From NCBI GenBank assembly GCA_963921425.1, contig OY992834.1:18302941-18366940 (forward strand): 64,000 nucleotides of DNA, in the 5' to 3' direction. How positions within the stretch are numbered: position 1 is the first letter of the stretch; each line of letters begins with the position of its first letter. A program made the position numbers and the translations under genes. The notes below the pieces were generated by a model, which was not told where the DNA came from, made no database searches, and saw nothing but the letters and a program-made list of their open reading frames with translations. The stretch is from Dryas octopetala (taxonomy: Eukaryota; Streptophyta; Magnoliopsida; Rosales; Rosaceae). Positions 12,401 through 23,263 of this stretch are shown piece after piece.

Positions 12401-14178
12401 GACACACCTTGGCAAGCTGGCAGCTGCTGCATGTACAAATTAAGTAGTCAACTAATACAACATATTGATTTTTGATGATTATAAGTACTCCATTGAGGTT
12501 TGAATGAATTGAAACCCAGCCCTACAATTAATTTTTATAATGTTATATGTGCTTTGGATGTGTGCTGGGCAGGACAAGATTGTGTTGAAGAAAGCAAAAG
12601 ATGAGAAGCAAGATAGGATGAAGGGAATTGTGTTGAACCTGCAAGCAATGCCTACGCCACTGAAGTTGTTGTGCATGTATGCACAAAATGTAATGAATGA
12701 GGGATTAACAATCAACTTTGAAATAGAGGCGGACGTTTTTGGGGCAGCTCGTAGAACCTACATACTGTCCGAAGATATTACCCAATTTGGTGGCATGGTT
12801 GAAATATCAGCCAACTGTATTGTGGTTTACATGAGGTAAAAAAAATGAATAGGGGATTTTTACATATTAATATCCAGCAAAAAAGATGAGATTATTCAAT
12901 CATGCTAGCTATTTGACTTGCTAAATATTTTTTAGGTACTTGTACAATGTGGTGAAGAGATCAAAGATGGTAAACATGGTTGGTTTCGTAGACCCTGCTC
13001 GAACTGGTGCAATAGGGTGTGGAACTGTAACGGAAAGAACACGGCACTTGGCAGATAGGTTCGCCACGTCTTCTAACGATAAGATTTTTTTAGTCCCTTA
13101 CAATTCCGGGTAAGTTATTCAATGTTAAAATATCTTTGATTGTGAATGTAAATACACATTTCCAGCCATGTAATGTATTTAAAGAGAATTTTAAATGCGT
13201 AGAAATCATTGGATGTTGACGGTTATCAATCCGGAGAAGGAGATTGTCTATTTTATGGACCCAATGAGAAGGCGTCTGATCGGTGATGAATGGAGAACTG
13301 TTGTGGACAAGTAAGGCTGTAATTTTTTTGTCATCAGTTTATAATTTCACTCCATATCTCATAAAGTGTTGAAATCATTTGGTTTTTCGATCATGCCACA
13401 GCGGGATTAAAATATTCAATGCTCAAGTGAATAGGCAAGGGCGTAAAACAATAATTTGGAAAAATATGGCGGTAGGTTGGCTTGTTTGCTTTAAACATCA
13501 AATAACAAATTGCTAAATGAACTATATATGTGCTCATTCTAATTAATGTTTATTTGTATTTAGGGCATTCCTCAACAACCAAGTGACAAGGAGTGTGGTT
13601 ATTTTGTTATGCGCTTTATGAAGGAAATAATTGAAGATGAGGGCTTAGCTTTTGTGAATAAGGTATGAATTAGTCAGCCAACCTGACATTATGTTGGTCA
13701 TGTTTTTGGTAATAATAGAATATGCTTGCTCAAGTTTTGGAAGTGTTTGTTGGCGCCACCTTGATAGTCCCAGGAACCTCAACTGCTTTCAATTAACCGA
13801 ACAAAGATGGGAAATGGGTCTTAGAAATAGATGAATTTTAAATTGAGACCATAGATTAACAAATGCCTCTTACCCCCCAAAAAAAAAAACAATATGAACA
13901 AATGAAATGCAAGCAGGGATAGTGACATGCCATCACAAATATAGAGGGCCAGGGAGGTTGGGACATTGAGATTTAGAACTAATCCTCTTCTTTCTATTTG
14001 TGGTGTTACATCATTATCTTTGTTACATAAAATTTTTGGTTGAATTTTATTTTTAATATATTAGTACTCCATGTTTGCCTTGTTTCAGTGGGAACGAAGG
14101 CAGGACAACACTTATACCCAAGAAGATATCGATGAAGTCCGGGCTGAATGGGCAAACTTCGTGGGCCAGTTTATGTAG
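9471..14178 (+). CDS. CACTA TnpA-like protein with C-terminal Ulp1/C48 protease
   Basis: This is the second gene of the CACTA element. My model has eleven exons: 9471-9818, 9935-10147, 11166-11258, 11352-11465, 11595-12158, 12573-12835, 12936-13109, 13203-13310, 13402-13471, 13564-13662 and 14089-14178. All have GT-AG borders and compatible phases, giving 711 aa without a break. The N-terminus is Lys/Ser-rich, followed by a Transposase_24-like region (WKKVDDHVKAKIWE, RKGYAGLEDEL, FDRASLWIKAH). A glutamate/lysine-rich predicted coiled coil follows in exon 5. The C-terminus is a SUMO-protease-like fold with a candidate catalytic set: His in NHWMLTVI, Asp in VYFMDP, Gln in IPQQ and Cys in DKECGYFVMRF. 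Plant CACTA and MULE elements are known to carry Ulp1-like domains. The substrate is unknown. The start codon is the least certain part. Confidence 0.82.
10200..11007. repeat. Foldback insertion in intron 2 of the TnpA-like gene
   Basis: About 40 bp at the left end (GGACAGAAAGGGAGGATTTA and onward) recurs inverted at 10966-11007. A second partial inverted copy lies at about 10928-10951. The whole sits in an intron of about 1 kb, while most other introns of this gene are below 450 bp. This looks like a small non-autonomous terminal-inverted-repeat element nested in the CACTA. I could not find a clear target duplication, so its superfamily is unassigned. Confidence 0.65.
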
Positions 14179-14719
14179 ACATTTCTGGTTGGATTTTTGC
14201 ATGACACCTTTTTTACGTAGGCCATATGTTTAGCTAGACTAGCTTTGGGTATATATGATATATTGATTACTTTGCTAGATTAGCTTGGGATGATTGATAG
14301 GCCAGCTGCTGGATAATATTTTGATATATATATGGCAGCAATTAGGTTGATTCATTAGATTGATGCCTAGTTTTTTGGAAAGGTATATATGGAGGGTTTT
14401 TGTTTATGGCATATATGGCTGGTTTTGTGAATGAAATTGGGTTAAGGGAGCAAGGTACATATATACAATTACTACCTTTAAATATCTTATATTATTTGGT
14501 TATATTAGAAATTCCAATCCTTTATTATTGTGAATTGGTATTTTGTAAATGTATAATTTATTAGGAATGTTAATTATGAAGGGAATCAATTAATGGTTGT
14601 ACCAAAACAACCTACCTCATCAATCAGATTCTGCATTGTTTGTTCATAATTGCATTGTGGTCAAAGACAATTGGGAGTTTCTAAAAACAGATGTAAACAG
14701 GCACATTATACAACAGTTT

Positions 14720-15368
14720 TTCGATAAAAAGCGTGGTCTGTGCCCTTGACTTACAATGGTTCAATATCATAAACCATTGTCTAATTCTTAAGCATACCAC
14801 ACAAATCTTAAGAAGCCATTGTGCTAAGTACCTTCATACAATAGTTTCTAATCCAAAAATCGATGTACCAAATAAGTATATACAACGGTTATATGGTTAA
14901 TATTTAATTTTCTTAATGCATGAATACAACGGTTTCATATAAAACACCGTAGTTTGACAAACCTATAGACATGGCAATACACATATTATTCAATAGATTA
15001 GACAACGGTTTGTGACCATAACCCGTTGTTTTATTGGCTATTTCACCTCGTGTTTCTACCTAAAATAGTTGTAAAACCAATTCTTTACTTAACATAACCG
15101 TTGTTTGACATATATATACACATCGGTTTTTAAATATAAACCGATGTTTAAATTGGCACTCAACAACGGTATCTTCCAAATCATTGATTTTAAAGGTTGT
15201 ATATACAACGGTGTTACATCTATAACCGTTGTGTAGGTGCACCAGGACAACGGATTTTATCCGTTGTCTATTTGGGGTATGAATAGACAACACTCGATTA
15301 GACGACGGTAAATTATAAACTTAGACAACGGTTATTATCCGTTGTCTGTTTGCTATTTTGTAGTAGTG
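14720..15368 (+). repeat. CACTA right subterminal hairpin array and terminal repeat
   Basis: This region has at least eight ACAACGG-type motifs, several arranged as inverted pairs with a short AT-rich spacer. One pair at about 15324-15347 has arms GACAACGG and CCGTTGTC. Others lie near 15001-15030, 15206-15233 and 15246-15271. The terminal TTGTAGTAGTG ends at 15368. By analogy with En/Spm these would be binding sites for the TnpA-like protein. The stretch 14179-14720 is the 3' flank of that gene. Confidence 0.75.
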
Positions 15369-16508
15369 CATGCAACAACCATTTCCCCCCACACCTAAAA
15401 GAACATTCACATCTTGTACACAAGACTGTATTCCAACTGGGTATTTGGGAACATCCAAATAGGTGCGGTTTAGTACTTTCATTGAGATCTCCTCAACGAT
15501 GTTGTTGATAAATTTAGATTCATACCTACAAGTTAAAAAACACATGATATATTTACTAAATCAACATTTTGCTATATTTGTTACACATGAAAATAGAGAG
15601 AATTTTAATAGATTAACAAAATATAAAGCTACCTTCTTAAAGAATCAAAAGTCTCAAAAGGCAGCGAAAAAATAAAAATAAAAATAAAGCTACCTTGTTA
15701 TGTTTGATTGTTCTAGAGCGGGATGAATAGGATTAGGCAAAAACAAATAAGTAAATAAACCTAAAAATTTATGCTTGATTTGAAGTCTGGTAAACTAATT
15801 AATACTTCCCCTACATATATGATCTATAACTTGGTTAAGTTAAACTTTTCAAAATATAATAATTAAAAATTAAATAGTTCTTACGTGTGCTCAGTCTAAC
15901 CATTGTTTAGCAAACCATTGTTTTTATGTAAAGAAAATGAAAGGCTTGAAAAGAAATATAAGATGATGCACTATATAATGGTTAGAAATATACTCCCCCT
16001 CCTTGAAACACCATCCAGACAAATTTGTTGCTTCTGTAAGAGCTATCCTCCATTTGAGCACCTTCTCCATGTTGCCTTTGTATTTGCATTCATGATCAGC
16101 AAATGTTCCACCAAAACTACTTGTTTTGGTTTGATTTCGTACATGGGAGGGATCCACCTTGTAAAAAATTGGCCTAATCATTTGTTGCTTGGATTCTTTG
16201 CATTGAAGGATGTGAACGAGTTCATCCAAGCACCACCTCGATGATGCATAGTTTTTAGAGAATACGACGATAGAAATCATCGACTCTTCAATTGCTTGGA
16301 GAAGTGCAGTTGATATTTCTTCCCCTCTTGTAAGCTCATTATCAATGAAGGTGGTAATTCCCTTGCGGATCAAAGCGTTGTACAAATGATCTATAAAATT
16401 TGTGCGTGTATCCTCACCTCTAAAACTCAAATAGACATCGTGCGTCCATGAGTGAGTGAAAGAAGAAGAAGAAGAATTAGAGACTCCTCGACTGGTGATA
16501 AGAGCCAT
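15369..16508 (-). pseudogene. TNL A, 5' part (TIR exon and start of NB-ARC exon)
   Basis: Exon 1 (15994-16508, 515 nt) encodes a complete TIR domain: HDVYLSFRGEDTRTNFIDHL, FIDNELTRGEEIS and SSRWCLDEL, whose glutamate is the presumed NADase catalytic residue. Exon 2 begins at 15525 after a TTGTAG acceptor and reads YESKFINNIVEEIS to GVGGNGCC. It then runs into the CACTA end, where translation stops at 15321-15323. The gene as a receptor is broken, but the spliced product would be a TIR-only protein of about 239 aa. Intron 1 is 15526-15993. No defect in the TIR exon itself was seen. Classed as a pseudogene of the full TNL; a retained short product is inference. Confidence 0.85.
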
Positions 16509-16770
16509 ATTGTTTGTTTATCACACACCTGCCGATAGTAAAACAGCCTCAAAGAGTTGGGTAAGGTATCCGGGCTCGTGCTTTGTATACTTATTCACTT
16601 GTAAATGTGAATGAGAATAAGTTAAAGGTGGGGAACTTTCGGTGCAACTTCATCAAGTCTTTGATCCACAGTGATGATGCCTTTTTCTTTCTACGCGCTT
16701 TCTTTCATGATGTATATTTCTTTGTCTAACTTTATAATTTATATGTTGGAGCGTTTTCATTTTGACAAAA
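16509..16770 (-). promoter_or_regulatory. Upstream region of TNL A
   Basis: This region is similar to the sequence 5' of TNL B (36556-36619 joined to 37049-37145). It represents the empty site for the MITE found there: a GTGCTTTGTA stretch occurs once here, where copy B has GTGCTTTAT duplicated around the insertion. It probably contains the 5' UTR and core promoter. No specific box is called. Confidence 0.5.
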
Positions 16771-16830
16771 AGAGATTTTGTAATCTGAATGTTACCGACT
16801 ACTGTCTCTTCTCTTCCCACTTTTACTAAA

Positions 16831-17138
16831 TTTTTGATTCATTGATTCTTTTTAGTTAATTAATGTAATTCCTTTTATCAAACTTTGAAAATATTACCTT
16901 TTATCTTATTTTGCGTGGAGCAAACTTCTTGACTAATGCATTAGTTTATTTTGACCACTCTGTGAACTCCAATCAAATTTGGCGTGAACTAATGTGATTT
17001 TTTGATTCATTGATTCTTTTTAGTTAATTAATGTAATTCCTTTTATCAAACTTTGAAAATATTACCTTTTATCTTGTTTTGCGTGGAGCAAACTTCTTGA
17101 CTAATGCATTAGTTTCTTTTGACCACTCTGTGAACTCT
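16831..17138. repeat. 168-bp tandem duplication
   Basis: The stretch beginning TTTTTGATTCATTGATTC at 16831 recurs at 16999 with only a few differences and runs to about 17138. The high similarity suggests a recent local duplication. It lies 5' of TNL A and has no coding content. Confidence 0.8.
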
Positions 17139-18249
17139 GCAAACTTCTTGACTAATCCAGTCATCCATCTACAACAGCTTCCACTGCTGCTTCCTCTTCA
17201 ACCTTCACCATACAACAACATCAGCCCAAACTCAAAAGCTTGGTTGAAGGGATTTCTTTGAAATTATTTAGCACACATGAATATCGAATAAATTAGAAAT
17301 TCCTTCACACAAAAAATAAAATTAAAAATCCCTGAAACCCAACTTCTTCAAATCCCTGAATTTTCAACAAAAATAAAAGATAAACATAACGACATCTCTT
17401 GTGCCAAACTTTAGAGAGATTTCTCTGAGCTAACAGAAATCCCCAAACTTTATAATCCGTTTATGGAAAATCAGCATTTGAACTGCTGGTGTTTACCAAT
17501 TAACAATTTTTTTGGTTGATTCTACTTACGTATGAGCAACGGAAGAGACTAAAAATAAAAGGGTGAAAGAGGAAAATAAAAAGCTTTAAGTAGATTCACC
17601 TTTTTAGAAGGTGACTGTGATTAGCATTCCTTTACATGGGATTAGCATTCCTAGCAAAAAATAAAACCTGCTATCTATTTCCATAGCTTCAATAGCTAAA
17701 TTTTGTTTGTATTATGAGAAATGTTATTGCCACCGTTTCATTATTTGGTGATGTGATAATCCATTTAAATTATCACATACAATCAATAACATGTAAAAAT
17801 ACACCTTAAATTATATACGTATTATAATTTAAATAAATTGATCACACCGGTATGTAATATTACAGTCACAAAAAAACATTTTGTTGTTCACAGTCCCTAA
17901 ACAACCTTAAATTTATTCCTAACAGTCCCAGATTAAACCTCTGTTATAAAATAAAAAACAGGCTTTTCATCATTTCCCCCAGCCTTTAGCCCTCAAGCAT
18001 CCCTACAAAACAGCCCACGTCCTAAAAATTAGCTGCTCCTAAAAATTCCAAAAACTTGTTTCCTTCAAAACCAAGCACTCTTTGCCATTAAAACCTCTCA
18101 ATTATAGGCTACCATGATGGCAATCTGGTCCGCGTCCAAGTTTTATAAGCAGACTAAAAGAAGATGAATACACAGCCCAATACTTTGATCTGGTGGGACA
18201 GCAAGCCCAAGTTTTTTAATTAACTTGGGTAGGATTTAATTTTGCCTCT
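17139..18249. other. Intergenic, no gene recognised
   Basis: This is AT-rich sequence without a convincing coding frame. Around 17880-18000 it resembles the sequence near 38760-38840 that flanks the young LTR element, another trace of the duplicated TNL flank. Confidence 0.45.
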
Positions 18250-18838
18250 TGTTGACTGTGATTAAGCATTTGACAGACTAAGTTAGCTAATTAATATTGC
18301 AGTTATGTTGGTTAATTAGCAAGTTACTTTGTTTATGTAATAGAACACGTGGCTGTGTCTCATAGGACACCAATTGAATGGTTGTGCTGAGCTCATAGGC
18401 TCACGCACTTGGCATGCCTCAGCAACATGGTTGCTGCCCTTTATGTAACAGAATTGGATGAATGGAACAGTGGCGTGAGCACTGAAATTTTACAGAGATT
18501 GAATCCATTTTTTCTTCCCCCTTTCAGCTTCAATGCTGCTTCCACTCTCAGCCTCAAGTTTAATTAATTAACAAACACACCTAAAGTCTACATGGTATCA
18601 GAGCCAGGTTTGGATCAAGGTGTACTGGGGCGTGATTTTGTGTGAAGAAAACAGAGTGAAACGAGCTAGGATTCGTGGTTGCAATGGCAAGCTCTGGAGG
18701 TGGTGAGCTACGAGCTCCTATCTTTGATGGTAATGAATTCGATTATTGGAAAGTCAGAATGATTACCATTTTCAAGTCACAAGGATTGTGGAAGCTAGTA
18801 GAAGTTTAATTAATTAACAAACACACCTAAAGTCTACA
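18250..18838 (+). mobile_element. Ty1/copia-type remnant (LTR, primer site, gag start)
   Basis: An LTR end (...AAAGTCTACA at 18592) is followed directly by TGGTATCAGAGCC, a tRNA-Met-type primer binding site. A gag-like start follows (MASSGGGELRAPIFDG, then FDYWKVRM). About 40 bp of LTR end recurs at 18799-18838. Most of the internal region and the second LTR are missing, so this is a broken fossil. The left border, placed at a TGTTGACTG, is uncertain and no target duplication was found. Confidence 0.6.
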
Positions 18839-18841
18839 CTT

Positions 18842-20380
18842 AGATCCTCTTCTCTTGGGTTCAAATGGGTCAAGCCAGAACCTGAAATTTGCTTGACCAA
18901 GTAAAACCTTCTTCCTCTTAGCATATTGGTAAGCGGCCATTGCATCAGTTGGGTGTAAGAAAGCCACCTGGGCAGACCCTTTATAAAGAAGACTTTGGTT
19001 TGTAGCAACTCTACTGGGCCAAATAGACTAAATTTCTTCACCAACTTTTCTTTGGCTGGAAGACTAAATGCCTTGGGGAACTTCATGTGCAAAGTTGTCG
19101 AAAGAAGAGACGTTGCAAGTGCTTCAGACTGCAGAGCAACTTGTGACTTACATGATGAACCAGAAGTCGACTGAAAAAGTTGCTTATTCTCTTCAAAGCT
19201 GCCTTTAAATGCTACATTCAAAGTTGCTTTTCCCTTGGATTTAAAAGATTTAGCACCCTCAGCACCATTAGGCTGCATCTCGATATGCTCAGGAGTACCA
19301 CATCTTAATGAACTAGCATTTAAGTCCATAGTAATCTGCACCTGTTTCAATCACATCAAGAGGTGACTCAGTAGTAGCAGAAGGTTGCAGCAAACTCAAA
19401 GTGCATCAATATCATCGTTTTGAATCTCATATTTTATTTTCTCAGTAGTATCATAAAGATCAGATATGCAGGTTCCTTTATCATTCAGGGTACTAAAACT
19501 ATCCTGAAATTCCTGCAACTTGACATGTGATGTGCACATCCTAGTTTCGGTTAAGGTATCAACATTCTCTTTAAGTTCTTGAACCATTCCAATGTCACCA
19601 ATGTAATGAGATTAATATTTCAACAGAAACATGTTGGACATACCCTGAACCAAGTCCATCAAGCTATCATCACATATATATGATGACCACTGCAAGAGTC
19701 TATTTTGAATTTCTAAATTTTCAGAAGACCTTGGAAAGAAGTTATGAAATAGAAATGCCCAGTTACCAGTTATTTCTTCCCAAATGAACATCAATTCCAT
19801 TGAATGAGAAGAAAGGCATGGCCTCACACAACTTCAAGGAAGGATCAGACAAAGCAGGATGTGTACTGAAAGCATCAGATAAATCTGCCTTGCATCCAAT
19901 TCTGTTTACCCGCAGATAAATGTAGGATGCATCGATTGAGAACAAAGGTATGGTCTTGCACAACTTAAAAGGAATATCAGAAACAGCAGGCTCCACAAGA
20001 CGCCTCTTAACTCCCAGACGATTAGTGGGATTTTCCATGCAAGGTTCAATGGAGAAAAATTTACATTCCTTTTTATCAACCTTGACACTCGAAGGAGTCC
20101 TAATAGACCCACTCTAAGAAAAATGAACTTCACTGCTTTCTAGAGGAACACACTTTCTAACATAGATATCAGAAACTTTCTGATCAAAGTAAAATCTGAA
20201 GCTTAAAAGATTTTGTTCCACTGTATTCAAGCATTTCCTCTCTAAACAAAACGGATCTAAAGCAAGGCAACGCAAGTTTACCAGCATCTGATCATATGAG
20301 TGTGCCTCCTCTTGCCTGCCACAAGCTTGAGCCCATTGATCTAATGAATGAATTATGTAGTCGTACAACTTTCAACACAA
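18842..20380 (-). pseudogene. PWWP-domain-protein-like 3' gene fragment
   Basis: Minus-strand segments resemble the C-terminal part of plant PWWP-domain nuclear proteins. The best stretch reads LHMKFPKAFSLPAKEKLVKK, then FSLFGPVELLQTKVFF, and in a shifted frame AQVAFLHPTDAMAAYQYAKR and FRFWLDPFEPKRRG. An upstream piece near 20270 reads YDQMLVNLRCLALDPF, also like that family. The frame shift near 18985, a stop near 20115 and several other interruptions mark it as a pseudogene. No PWWP domain itself is present. The copia remnant abuts its 3' end. The family assignment rests on remembered sequence patterns only. Confidence 0.5.
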
Positions 20381-20399
20381 CATGCATTCAAGAAACACA

Positions 20400-20777
20400 G
20401 GGTCTGTGGCTTGAATAATTAACAATAAGAACTGGTTGTTCAGATGGAACTCTGAGTTTAACTGAATTAAACATAGGGCAATGAAGAAGTAAATACTAAC
20501 AAATTTGGAAAGCTGGGCATGCCTGTAATTCAACATCTGTTGGGTGACGTGCACTTATAATAACTCAAAATTATCAGTGTACTACGATTATGACTCAAAC
20601 CGAAATTCAGACACCGATTAGCTTGGAAGAAGCATGCAATCATTAAAAAAAAACAAAAAAAACAAAAAAGGGTTGCTACCTTGAATAATTAAAATTAAGA
20701 AATGTCTGGTCAGATGGAACTCTAAGTTTAACTGAATTTGAGAAACTGGGCATGCCTCCAGTTCAATATCTGTTGGG
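20400..20777. repeat. Imperfect ~110-bp duplication
   Basis: A stretch at about 20410-20545 (AGATGGAACTCTGAGTTTAA, ending CATCTGTTGGG) recurs in shortened form at 20690-20777. The second copy ends in a poly-T run of more than 20 bases at 20779-20800. The intervening sequence has an A-rich tract near 20645. No gene is evident. Confidence 0.6.
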
Positions 20778-20989
20778 AATTTTTTTTTTTTTTTTTTTTC
20801 AGTTATTAATAAAGTTAAGTCCCAAAAGGGATTTTAGAGTCTTAGTAAATAATAATGCAAGTAATGATTCAAAGTTTGGTGGCAGTAGTACCTCTCTCAT
20901 GCTACACCGATTTCTGCCGAATCAGACTGTAATCGCGAAAGGCCTTAACTTGGGCACAAATATTGACAGCATAAACGAAATCTAAAGCA

Positions 20990-21290
20990 TCAGTCCATGG
21001 AAAAGCCGCCTTGCATAAACGAAATCGCGAAGAGGGAGTGGAAATTGTCATGGAAGGAAACGACGTCGGATTGGGGGAAGTGTTCGGGGTATTTGCAGCC
21101 GAAGAAGGAGTCGAGGAGGAGACCCTTCTGCGGGTTTTGGGTTGTGGTATCAATGGCCAATACAATCTCACCTCTCTGCATCTGCGTTTGGGTTTCACTC
21201 TGTTTCTGACTTTCTGGTATTTCCACCATTTCACTAGTTTTTCAACGCACTGAAGAATAAGCTTCATGCCTTAATGCCATGCTTCCTACT
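20990..21290. other. Duplicated gene-edge-like segment, copy 1
   Basis: Part of this stretch (about 21150-21290, with CAATCTCACCTCTCTGC and CACTCTGTTTCT) is similar to 49665-49800. The minus strand reads an open frame with QRGEIVLA in both copies. It could be the 5' end of a duplicated host gene, but I do not recognise the product. From 21291 to 22212 I see only AT-rich intergenic DNA. Confidence 0.35.
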
Positions 21291-22212
21291 CTTTTTTTTT
21301 AATTTTAAAGTTTCAATGTGTAAAAAAATTTAAAATTTCAATGTGTTGATTTTCGACATTTTCCTAATTTGCAGTATGTTGGGATCTACAACTATGTTTG
21401 TCTTTTAAGTGCATAGTGCTATTAGTTATTTAGTTATGTTCAGCAACTATGTTTATGTCTTTAGGTGCATAGTGTTATTAGTTATTCAGTTATCTTCAAA
21501 GTGTTAAAAAAAAGTAAGAACATTCTTTGTGGATACCACCCGTAGTGCAGTTCCATAATCATCAATTTGCCAAAACAATAGGATTTTTGGACATATAAGT
21601 TTTAAAAAGATGTTTCACCTTTTTAGTATATCATAAGCTATGTTATTCATTTTCAATTAAGGACTTAAAAAATGCTTTATCTCAATTATTGGGTTTGAAA
21701 AAAATGTTTTTAATTCCTACTATATATTTATATGTATATATCACTATTAGTTTTATCTTCTTTTTACTACATTTCTAATATTTTTATTCAAAATTTGAAA
21801 CTAAAGAGAAAAGAAAGAAAAAGAAAAGATGGACTAGATGGTGAGATATCTTAAAAAAATAAATAAATTATGTGAACCTGGAAGAAACAAAAAGGAAAAC
21901 AAATTTAATGGAGACAATTATATTAATGTAGTAGCTCCTAGAATAGGAGCCAAGTGGAACTTTTCTAAACTACTCTAATTACAGGTCCCCATGTTACTTC
22001 AGATGTATGTATCGATTGTAAAGAATGCCATTACTTCAAAAGTGAAAATGCTTCAAATGAACTCATATCCGGTTGTACAATGTTTATAAGGATCACAATC
22101 ATGTCACTATGTCTAGGGTAAATGTTTGTCTCACCATCACTAGGTAGACGATTAGGAAGAGAATGGGGAATCAAAAGATTATTCCTCATTGACCTACTAT
22201 ATATATATATAT

Positions 22213-22424
22213 TGTAAATATCATTAATTATGTGGCTGTTCATTATCATGTTTAATATTTATCTCATGTATTATCTAGAGCAATTGTATAGATAATTAAG
22301 CAAGGGTCTATCTTAGGCCATCCAAGAGCTTATAAATAGAGGCCTAATGTGAATGAGAAATACACTCTGATTCCTCCCCAAGTCTCTCTTATGTTCTCTC
22401 TATATTTCTCTTTATTTTATAACA
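22213..22424 (+). repeat. Copia 5' LTR
   Basis: This matches 30667-30913 but is shorter by an internal segment. It ends ...TTTTATAACA and is followed by CGTTATCAGCACGA, the start of the internal region typical of some plant Copia families. Confidence 0.75.
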
Positions 22425-22869
22425 CGTTATCAGCACGATTGTCTCGATCTTAGTTGCTTAGAGTTTTTATTATTGTTCATATACATGTACTTATATTTGA
22501 TTGTGCAAAGCCACGATGATATGCACAACTTAAATGGTGCAATGACATCCGTTAATTATAGTGTGCGATGTGGTCCTGTGAACATTGGTTTTTATATCCT
22601 ATTCATGTTATTTGTGATGGGTGGTAAAATTGAGATGGTTCATCGATTTATTGTTTAGAATCCAGATTGCATGTTTTGAGATCTTCCACATGTTGTTTAT
22701 ACGATGTGGATCTACCTTATGTTTTAATTCTTGCAAGTTTGCTTCCACTGCTACTTTATTCATTATTGATTCTCATGATGTTGGTATACTTGATTTGTTA
22801 TCTGGTTGTTTTTCATTCAGACACATAGATGATATTAATTATGATGATTCACAAATTCATTTCTTTTAA

Positions 22870-23263
22870 GGGATTAATACCATTTTGCTCCCCAGACTAT
22901 TACACTTGTATCAGTTTGCTCCCCAGACTTCTAATTTGGAAAATTAAGGACTCTGACTTTTTCAATTTTGCCAATTGAGGTTCTTTTGTCAATTTACACA
23001 TTTTTTATCCAAATTTTGAGGGCAAAATGGTCCCTTCCAATTAGATCTTATCATTTTTTCCTCATGCATCATTTTTCCTCTTTTATTTCTTGCTAAATTT
23101 TGCTTGATCATCTCGAAATTTTAGATGAAAAATGTATAAATTGACGGAATAACTTTAATTGGCAAAATTGAAAAAGTCAGGGTCCTTAATTTTCCAAATT
23201 AGAAGTCTGGGGAGCAAACTGATACATGTGTAATAGTTTGGGGAGCAAAATGACATTAATCCC
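22870..23263. mobile_element. Mutator-type foldback MITE (394 bp)
   Basis: The two halves are long inverted repeats of each other, starting GGGATTAATACCATTTTGCT. The element is flanked by a perfect 9-bp direct repeat TTCTTTTAA (22861-22869 and 23264-23272), the Mutator-superfamily hallmark. It has no coding capacity. It is nested in the 5' internal part of the Copia fossil, so it is younger than that insertion. Confidence 0.9.

Larger units (their letters stand above)
4242..15368 (+). mobile_element. CACTA (En/Spm, CMC) DNA transposon, apparently complete
   Basis: The element starts CACTACTACAA and ends with the inverted copy TTGTAGTAGTG. The ends stay similar for about 28 bp. It is flanked by the 3-bp duplication CAT (4239-4241 and 15369-15371). 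Empty sites exist in TNL B (about 35440-35455) and TNL C (about 48245-48265), so the borders are certain. It carries the two classic CACTA genes, a TNP2 transposase (5668-9064) and a TnpA-like gene with a Ulp1 protease end (9471-14178), both open under canonical splicing. Both subterminal regions are rich in ACAACGG motifs. It is inserted antisense to TNL A. Intact frames, clean ends and a perfect target duplication suggest a recent and possibly autonomous element. Activity itself cannot be judged from sequence. Confidence 0.95.

Noticed and set aside
21011-21253. Plus-strand 80-codon gene
   Set aside because: There is no family similarity. The similar copy at 49561-49849 does not preserve the frame, and the minus strand is the better candidate.
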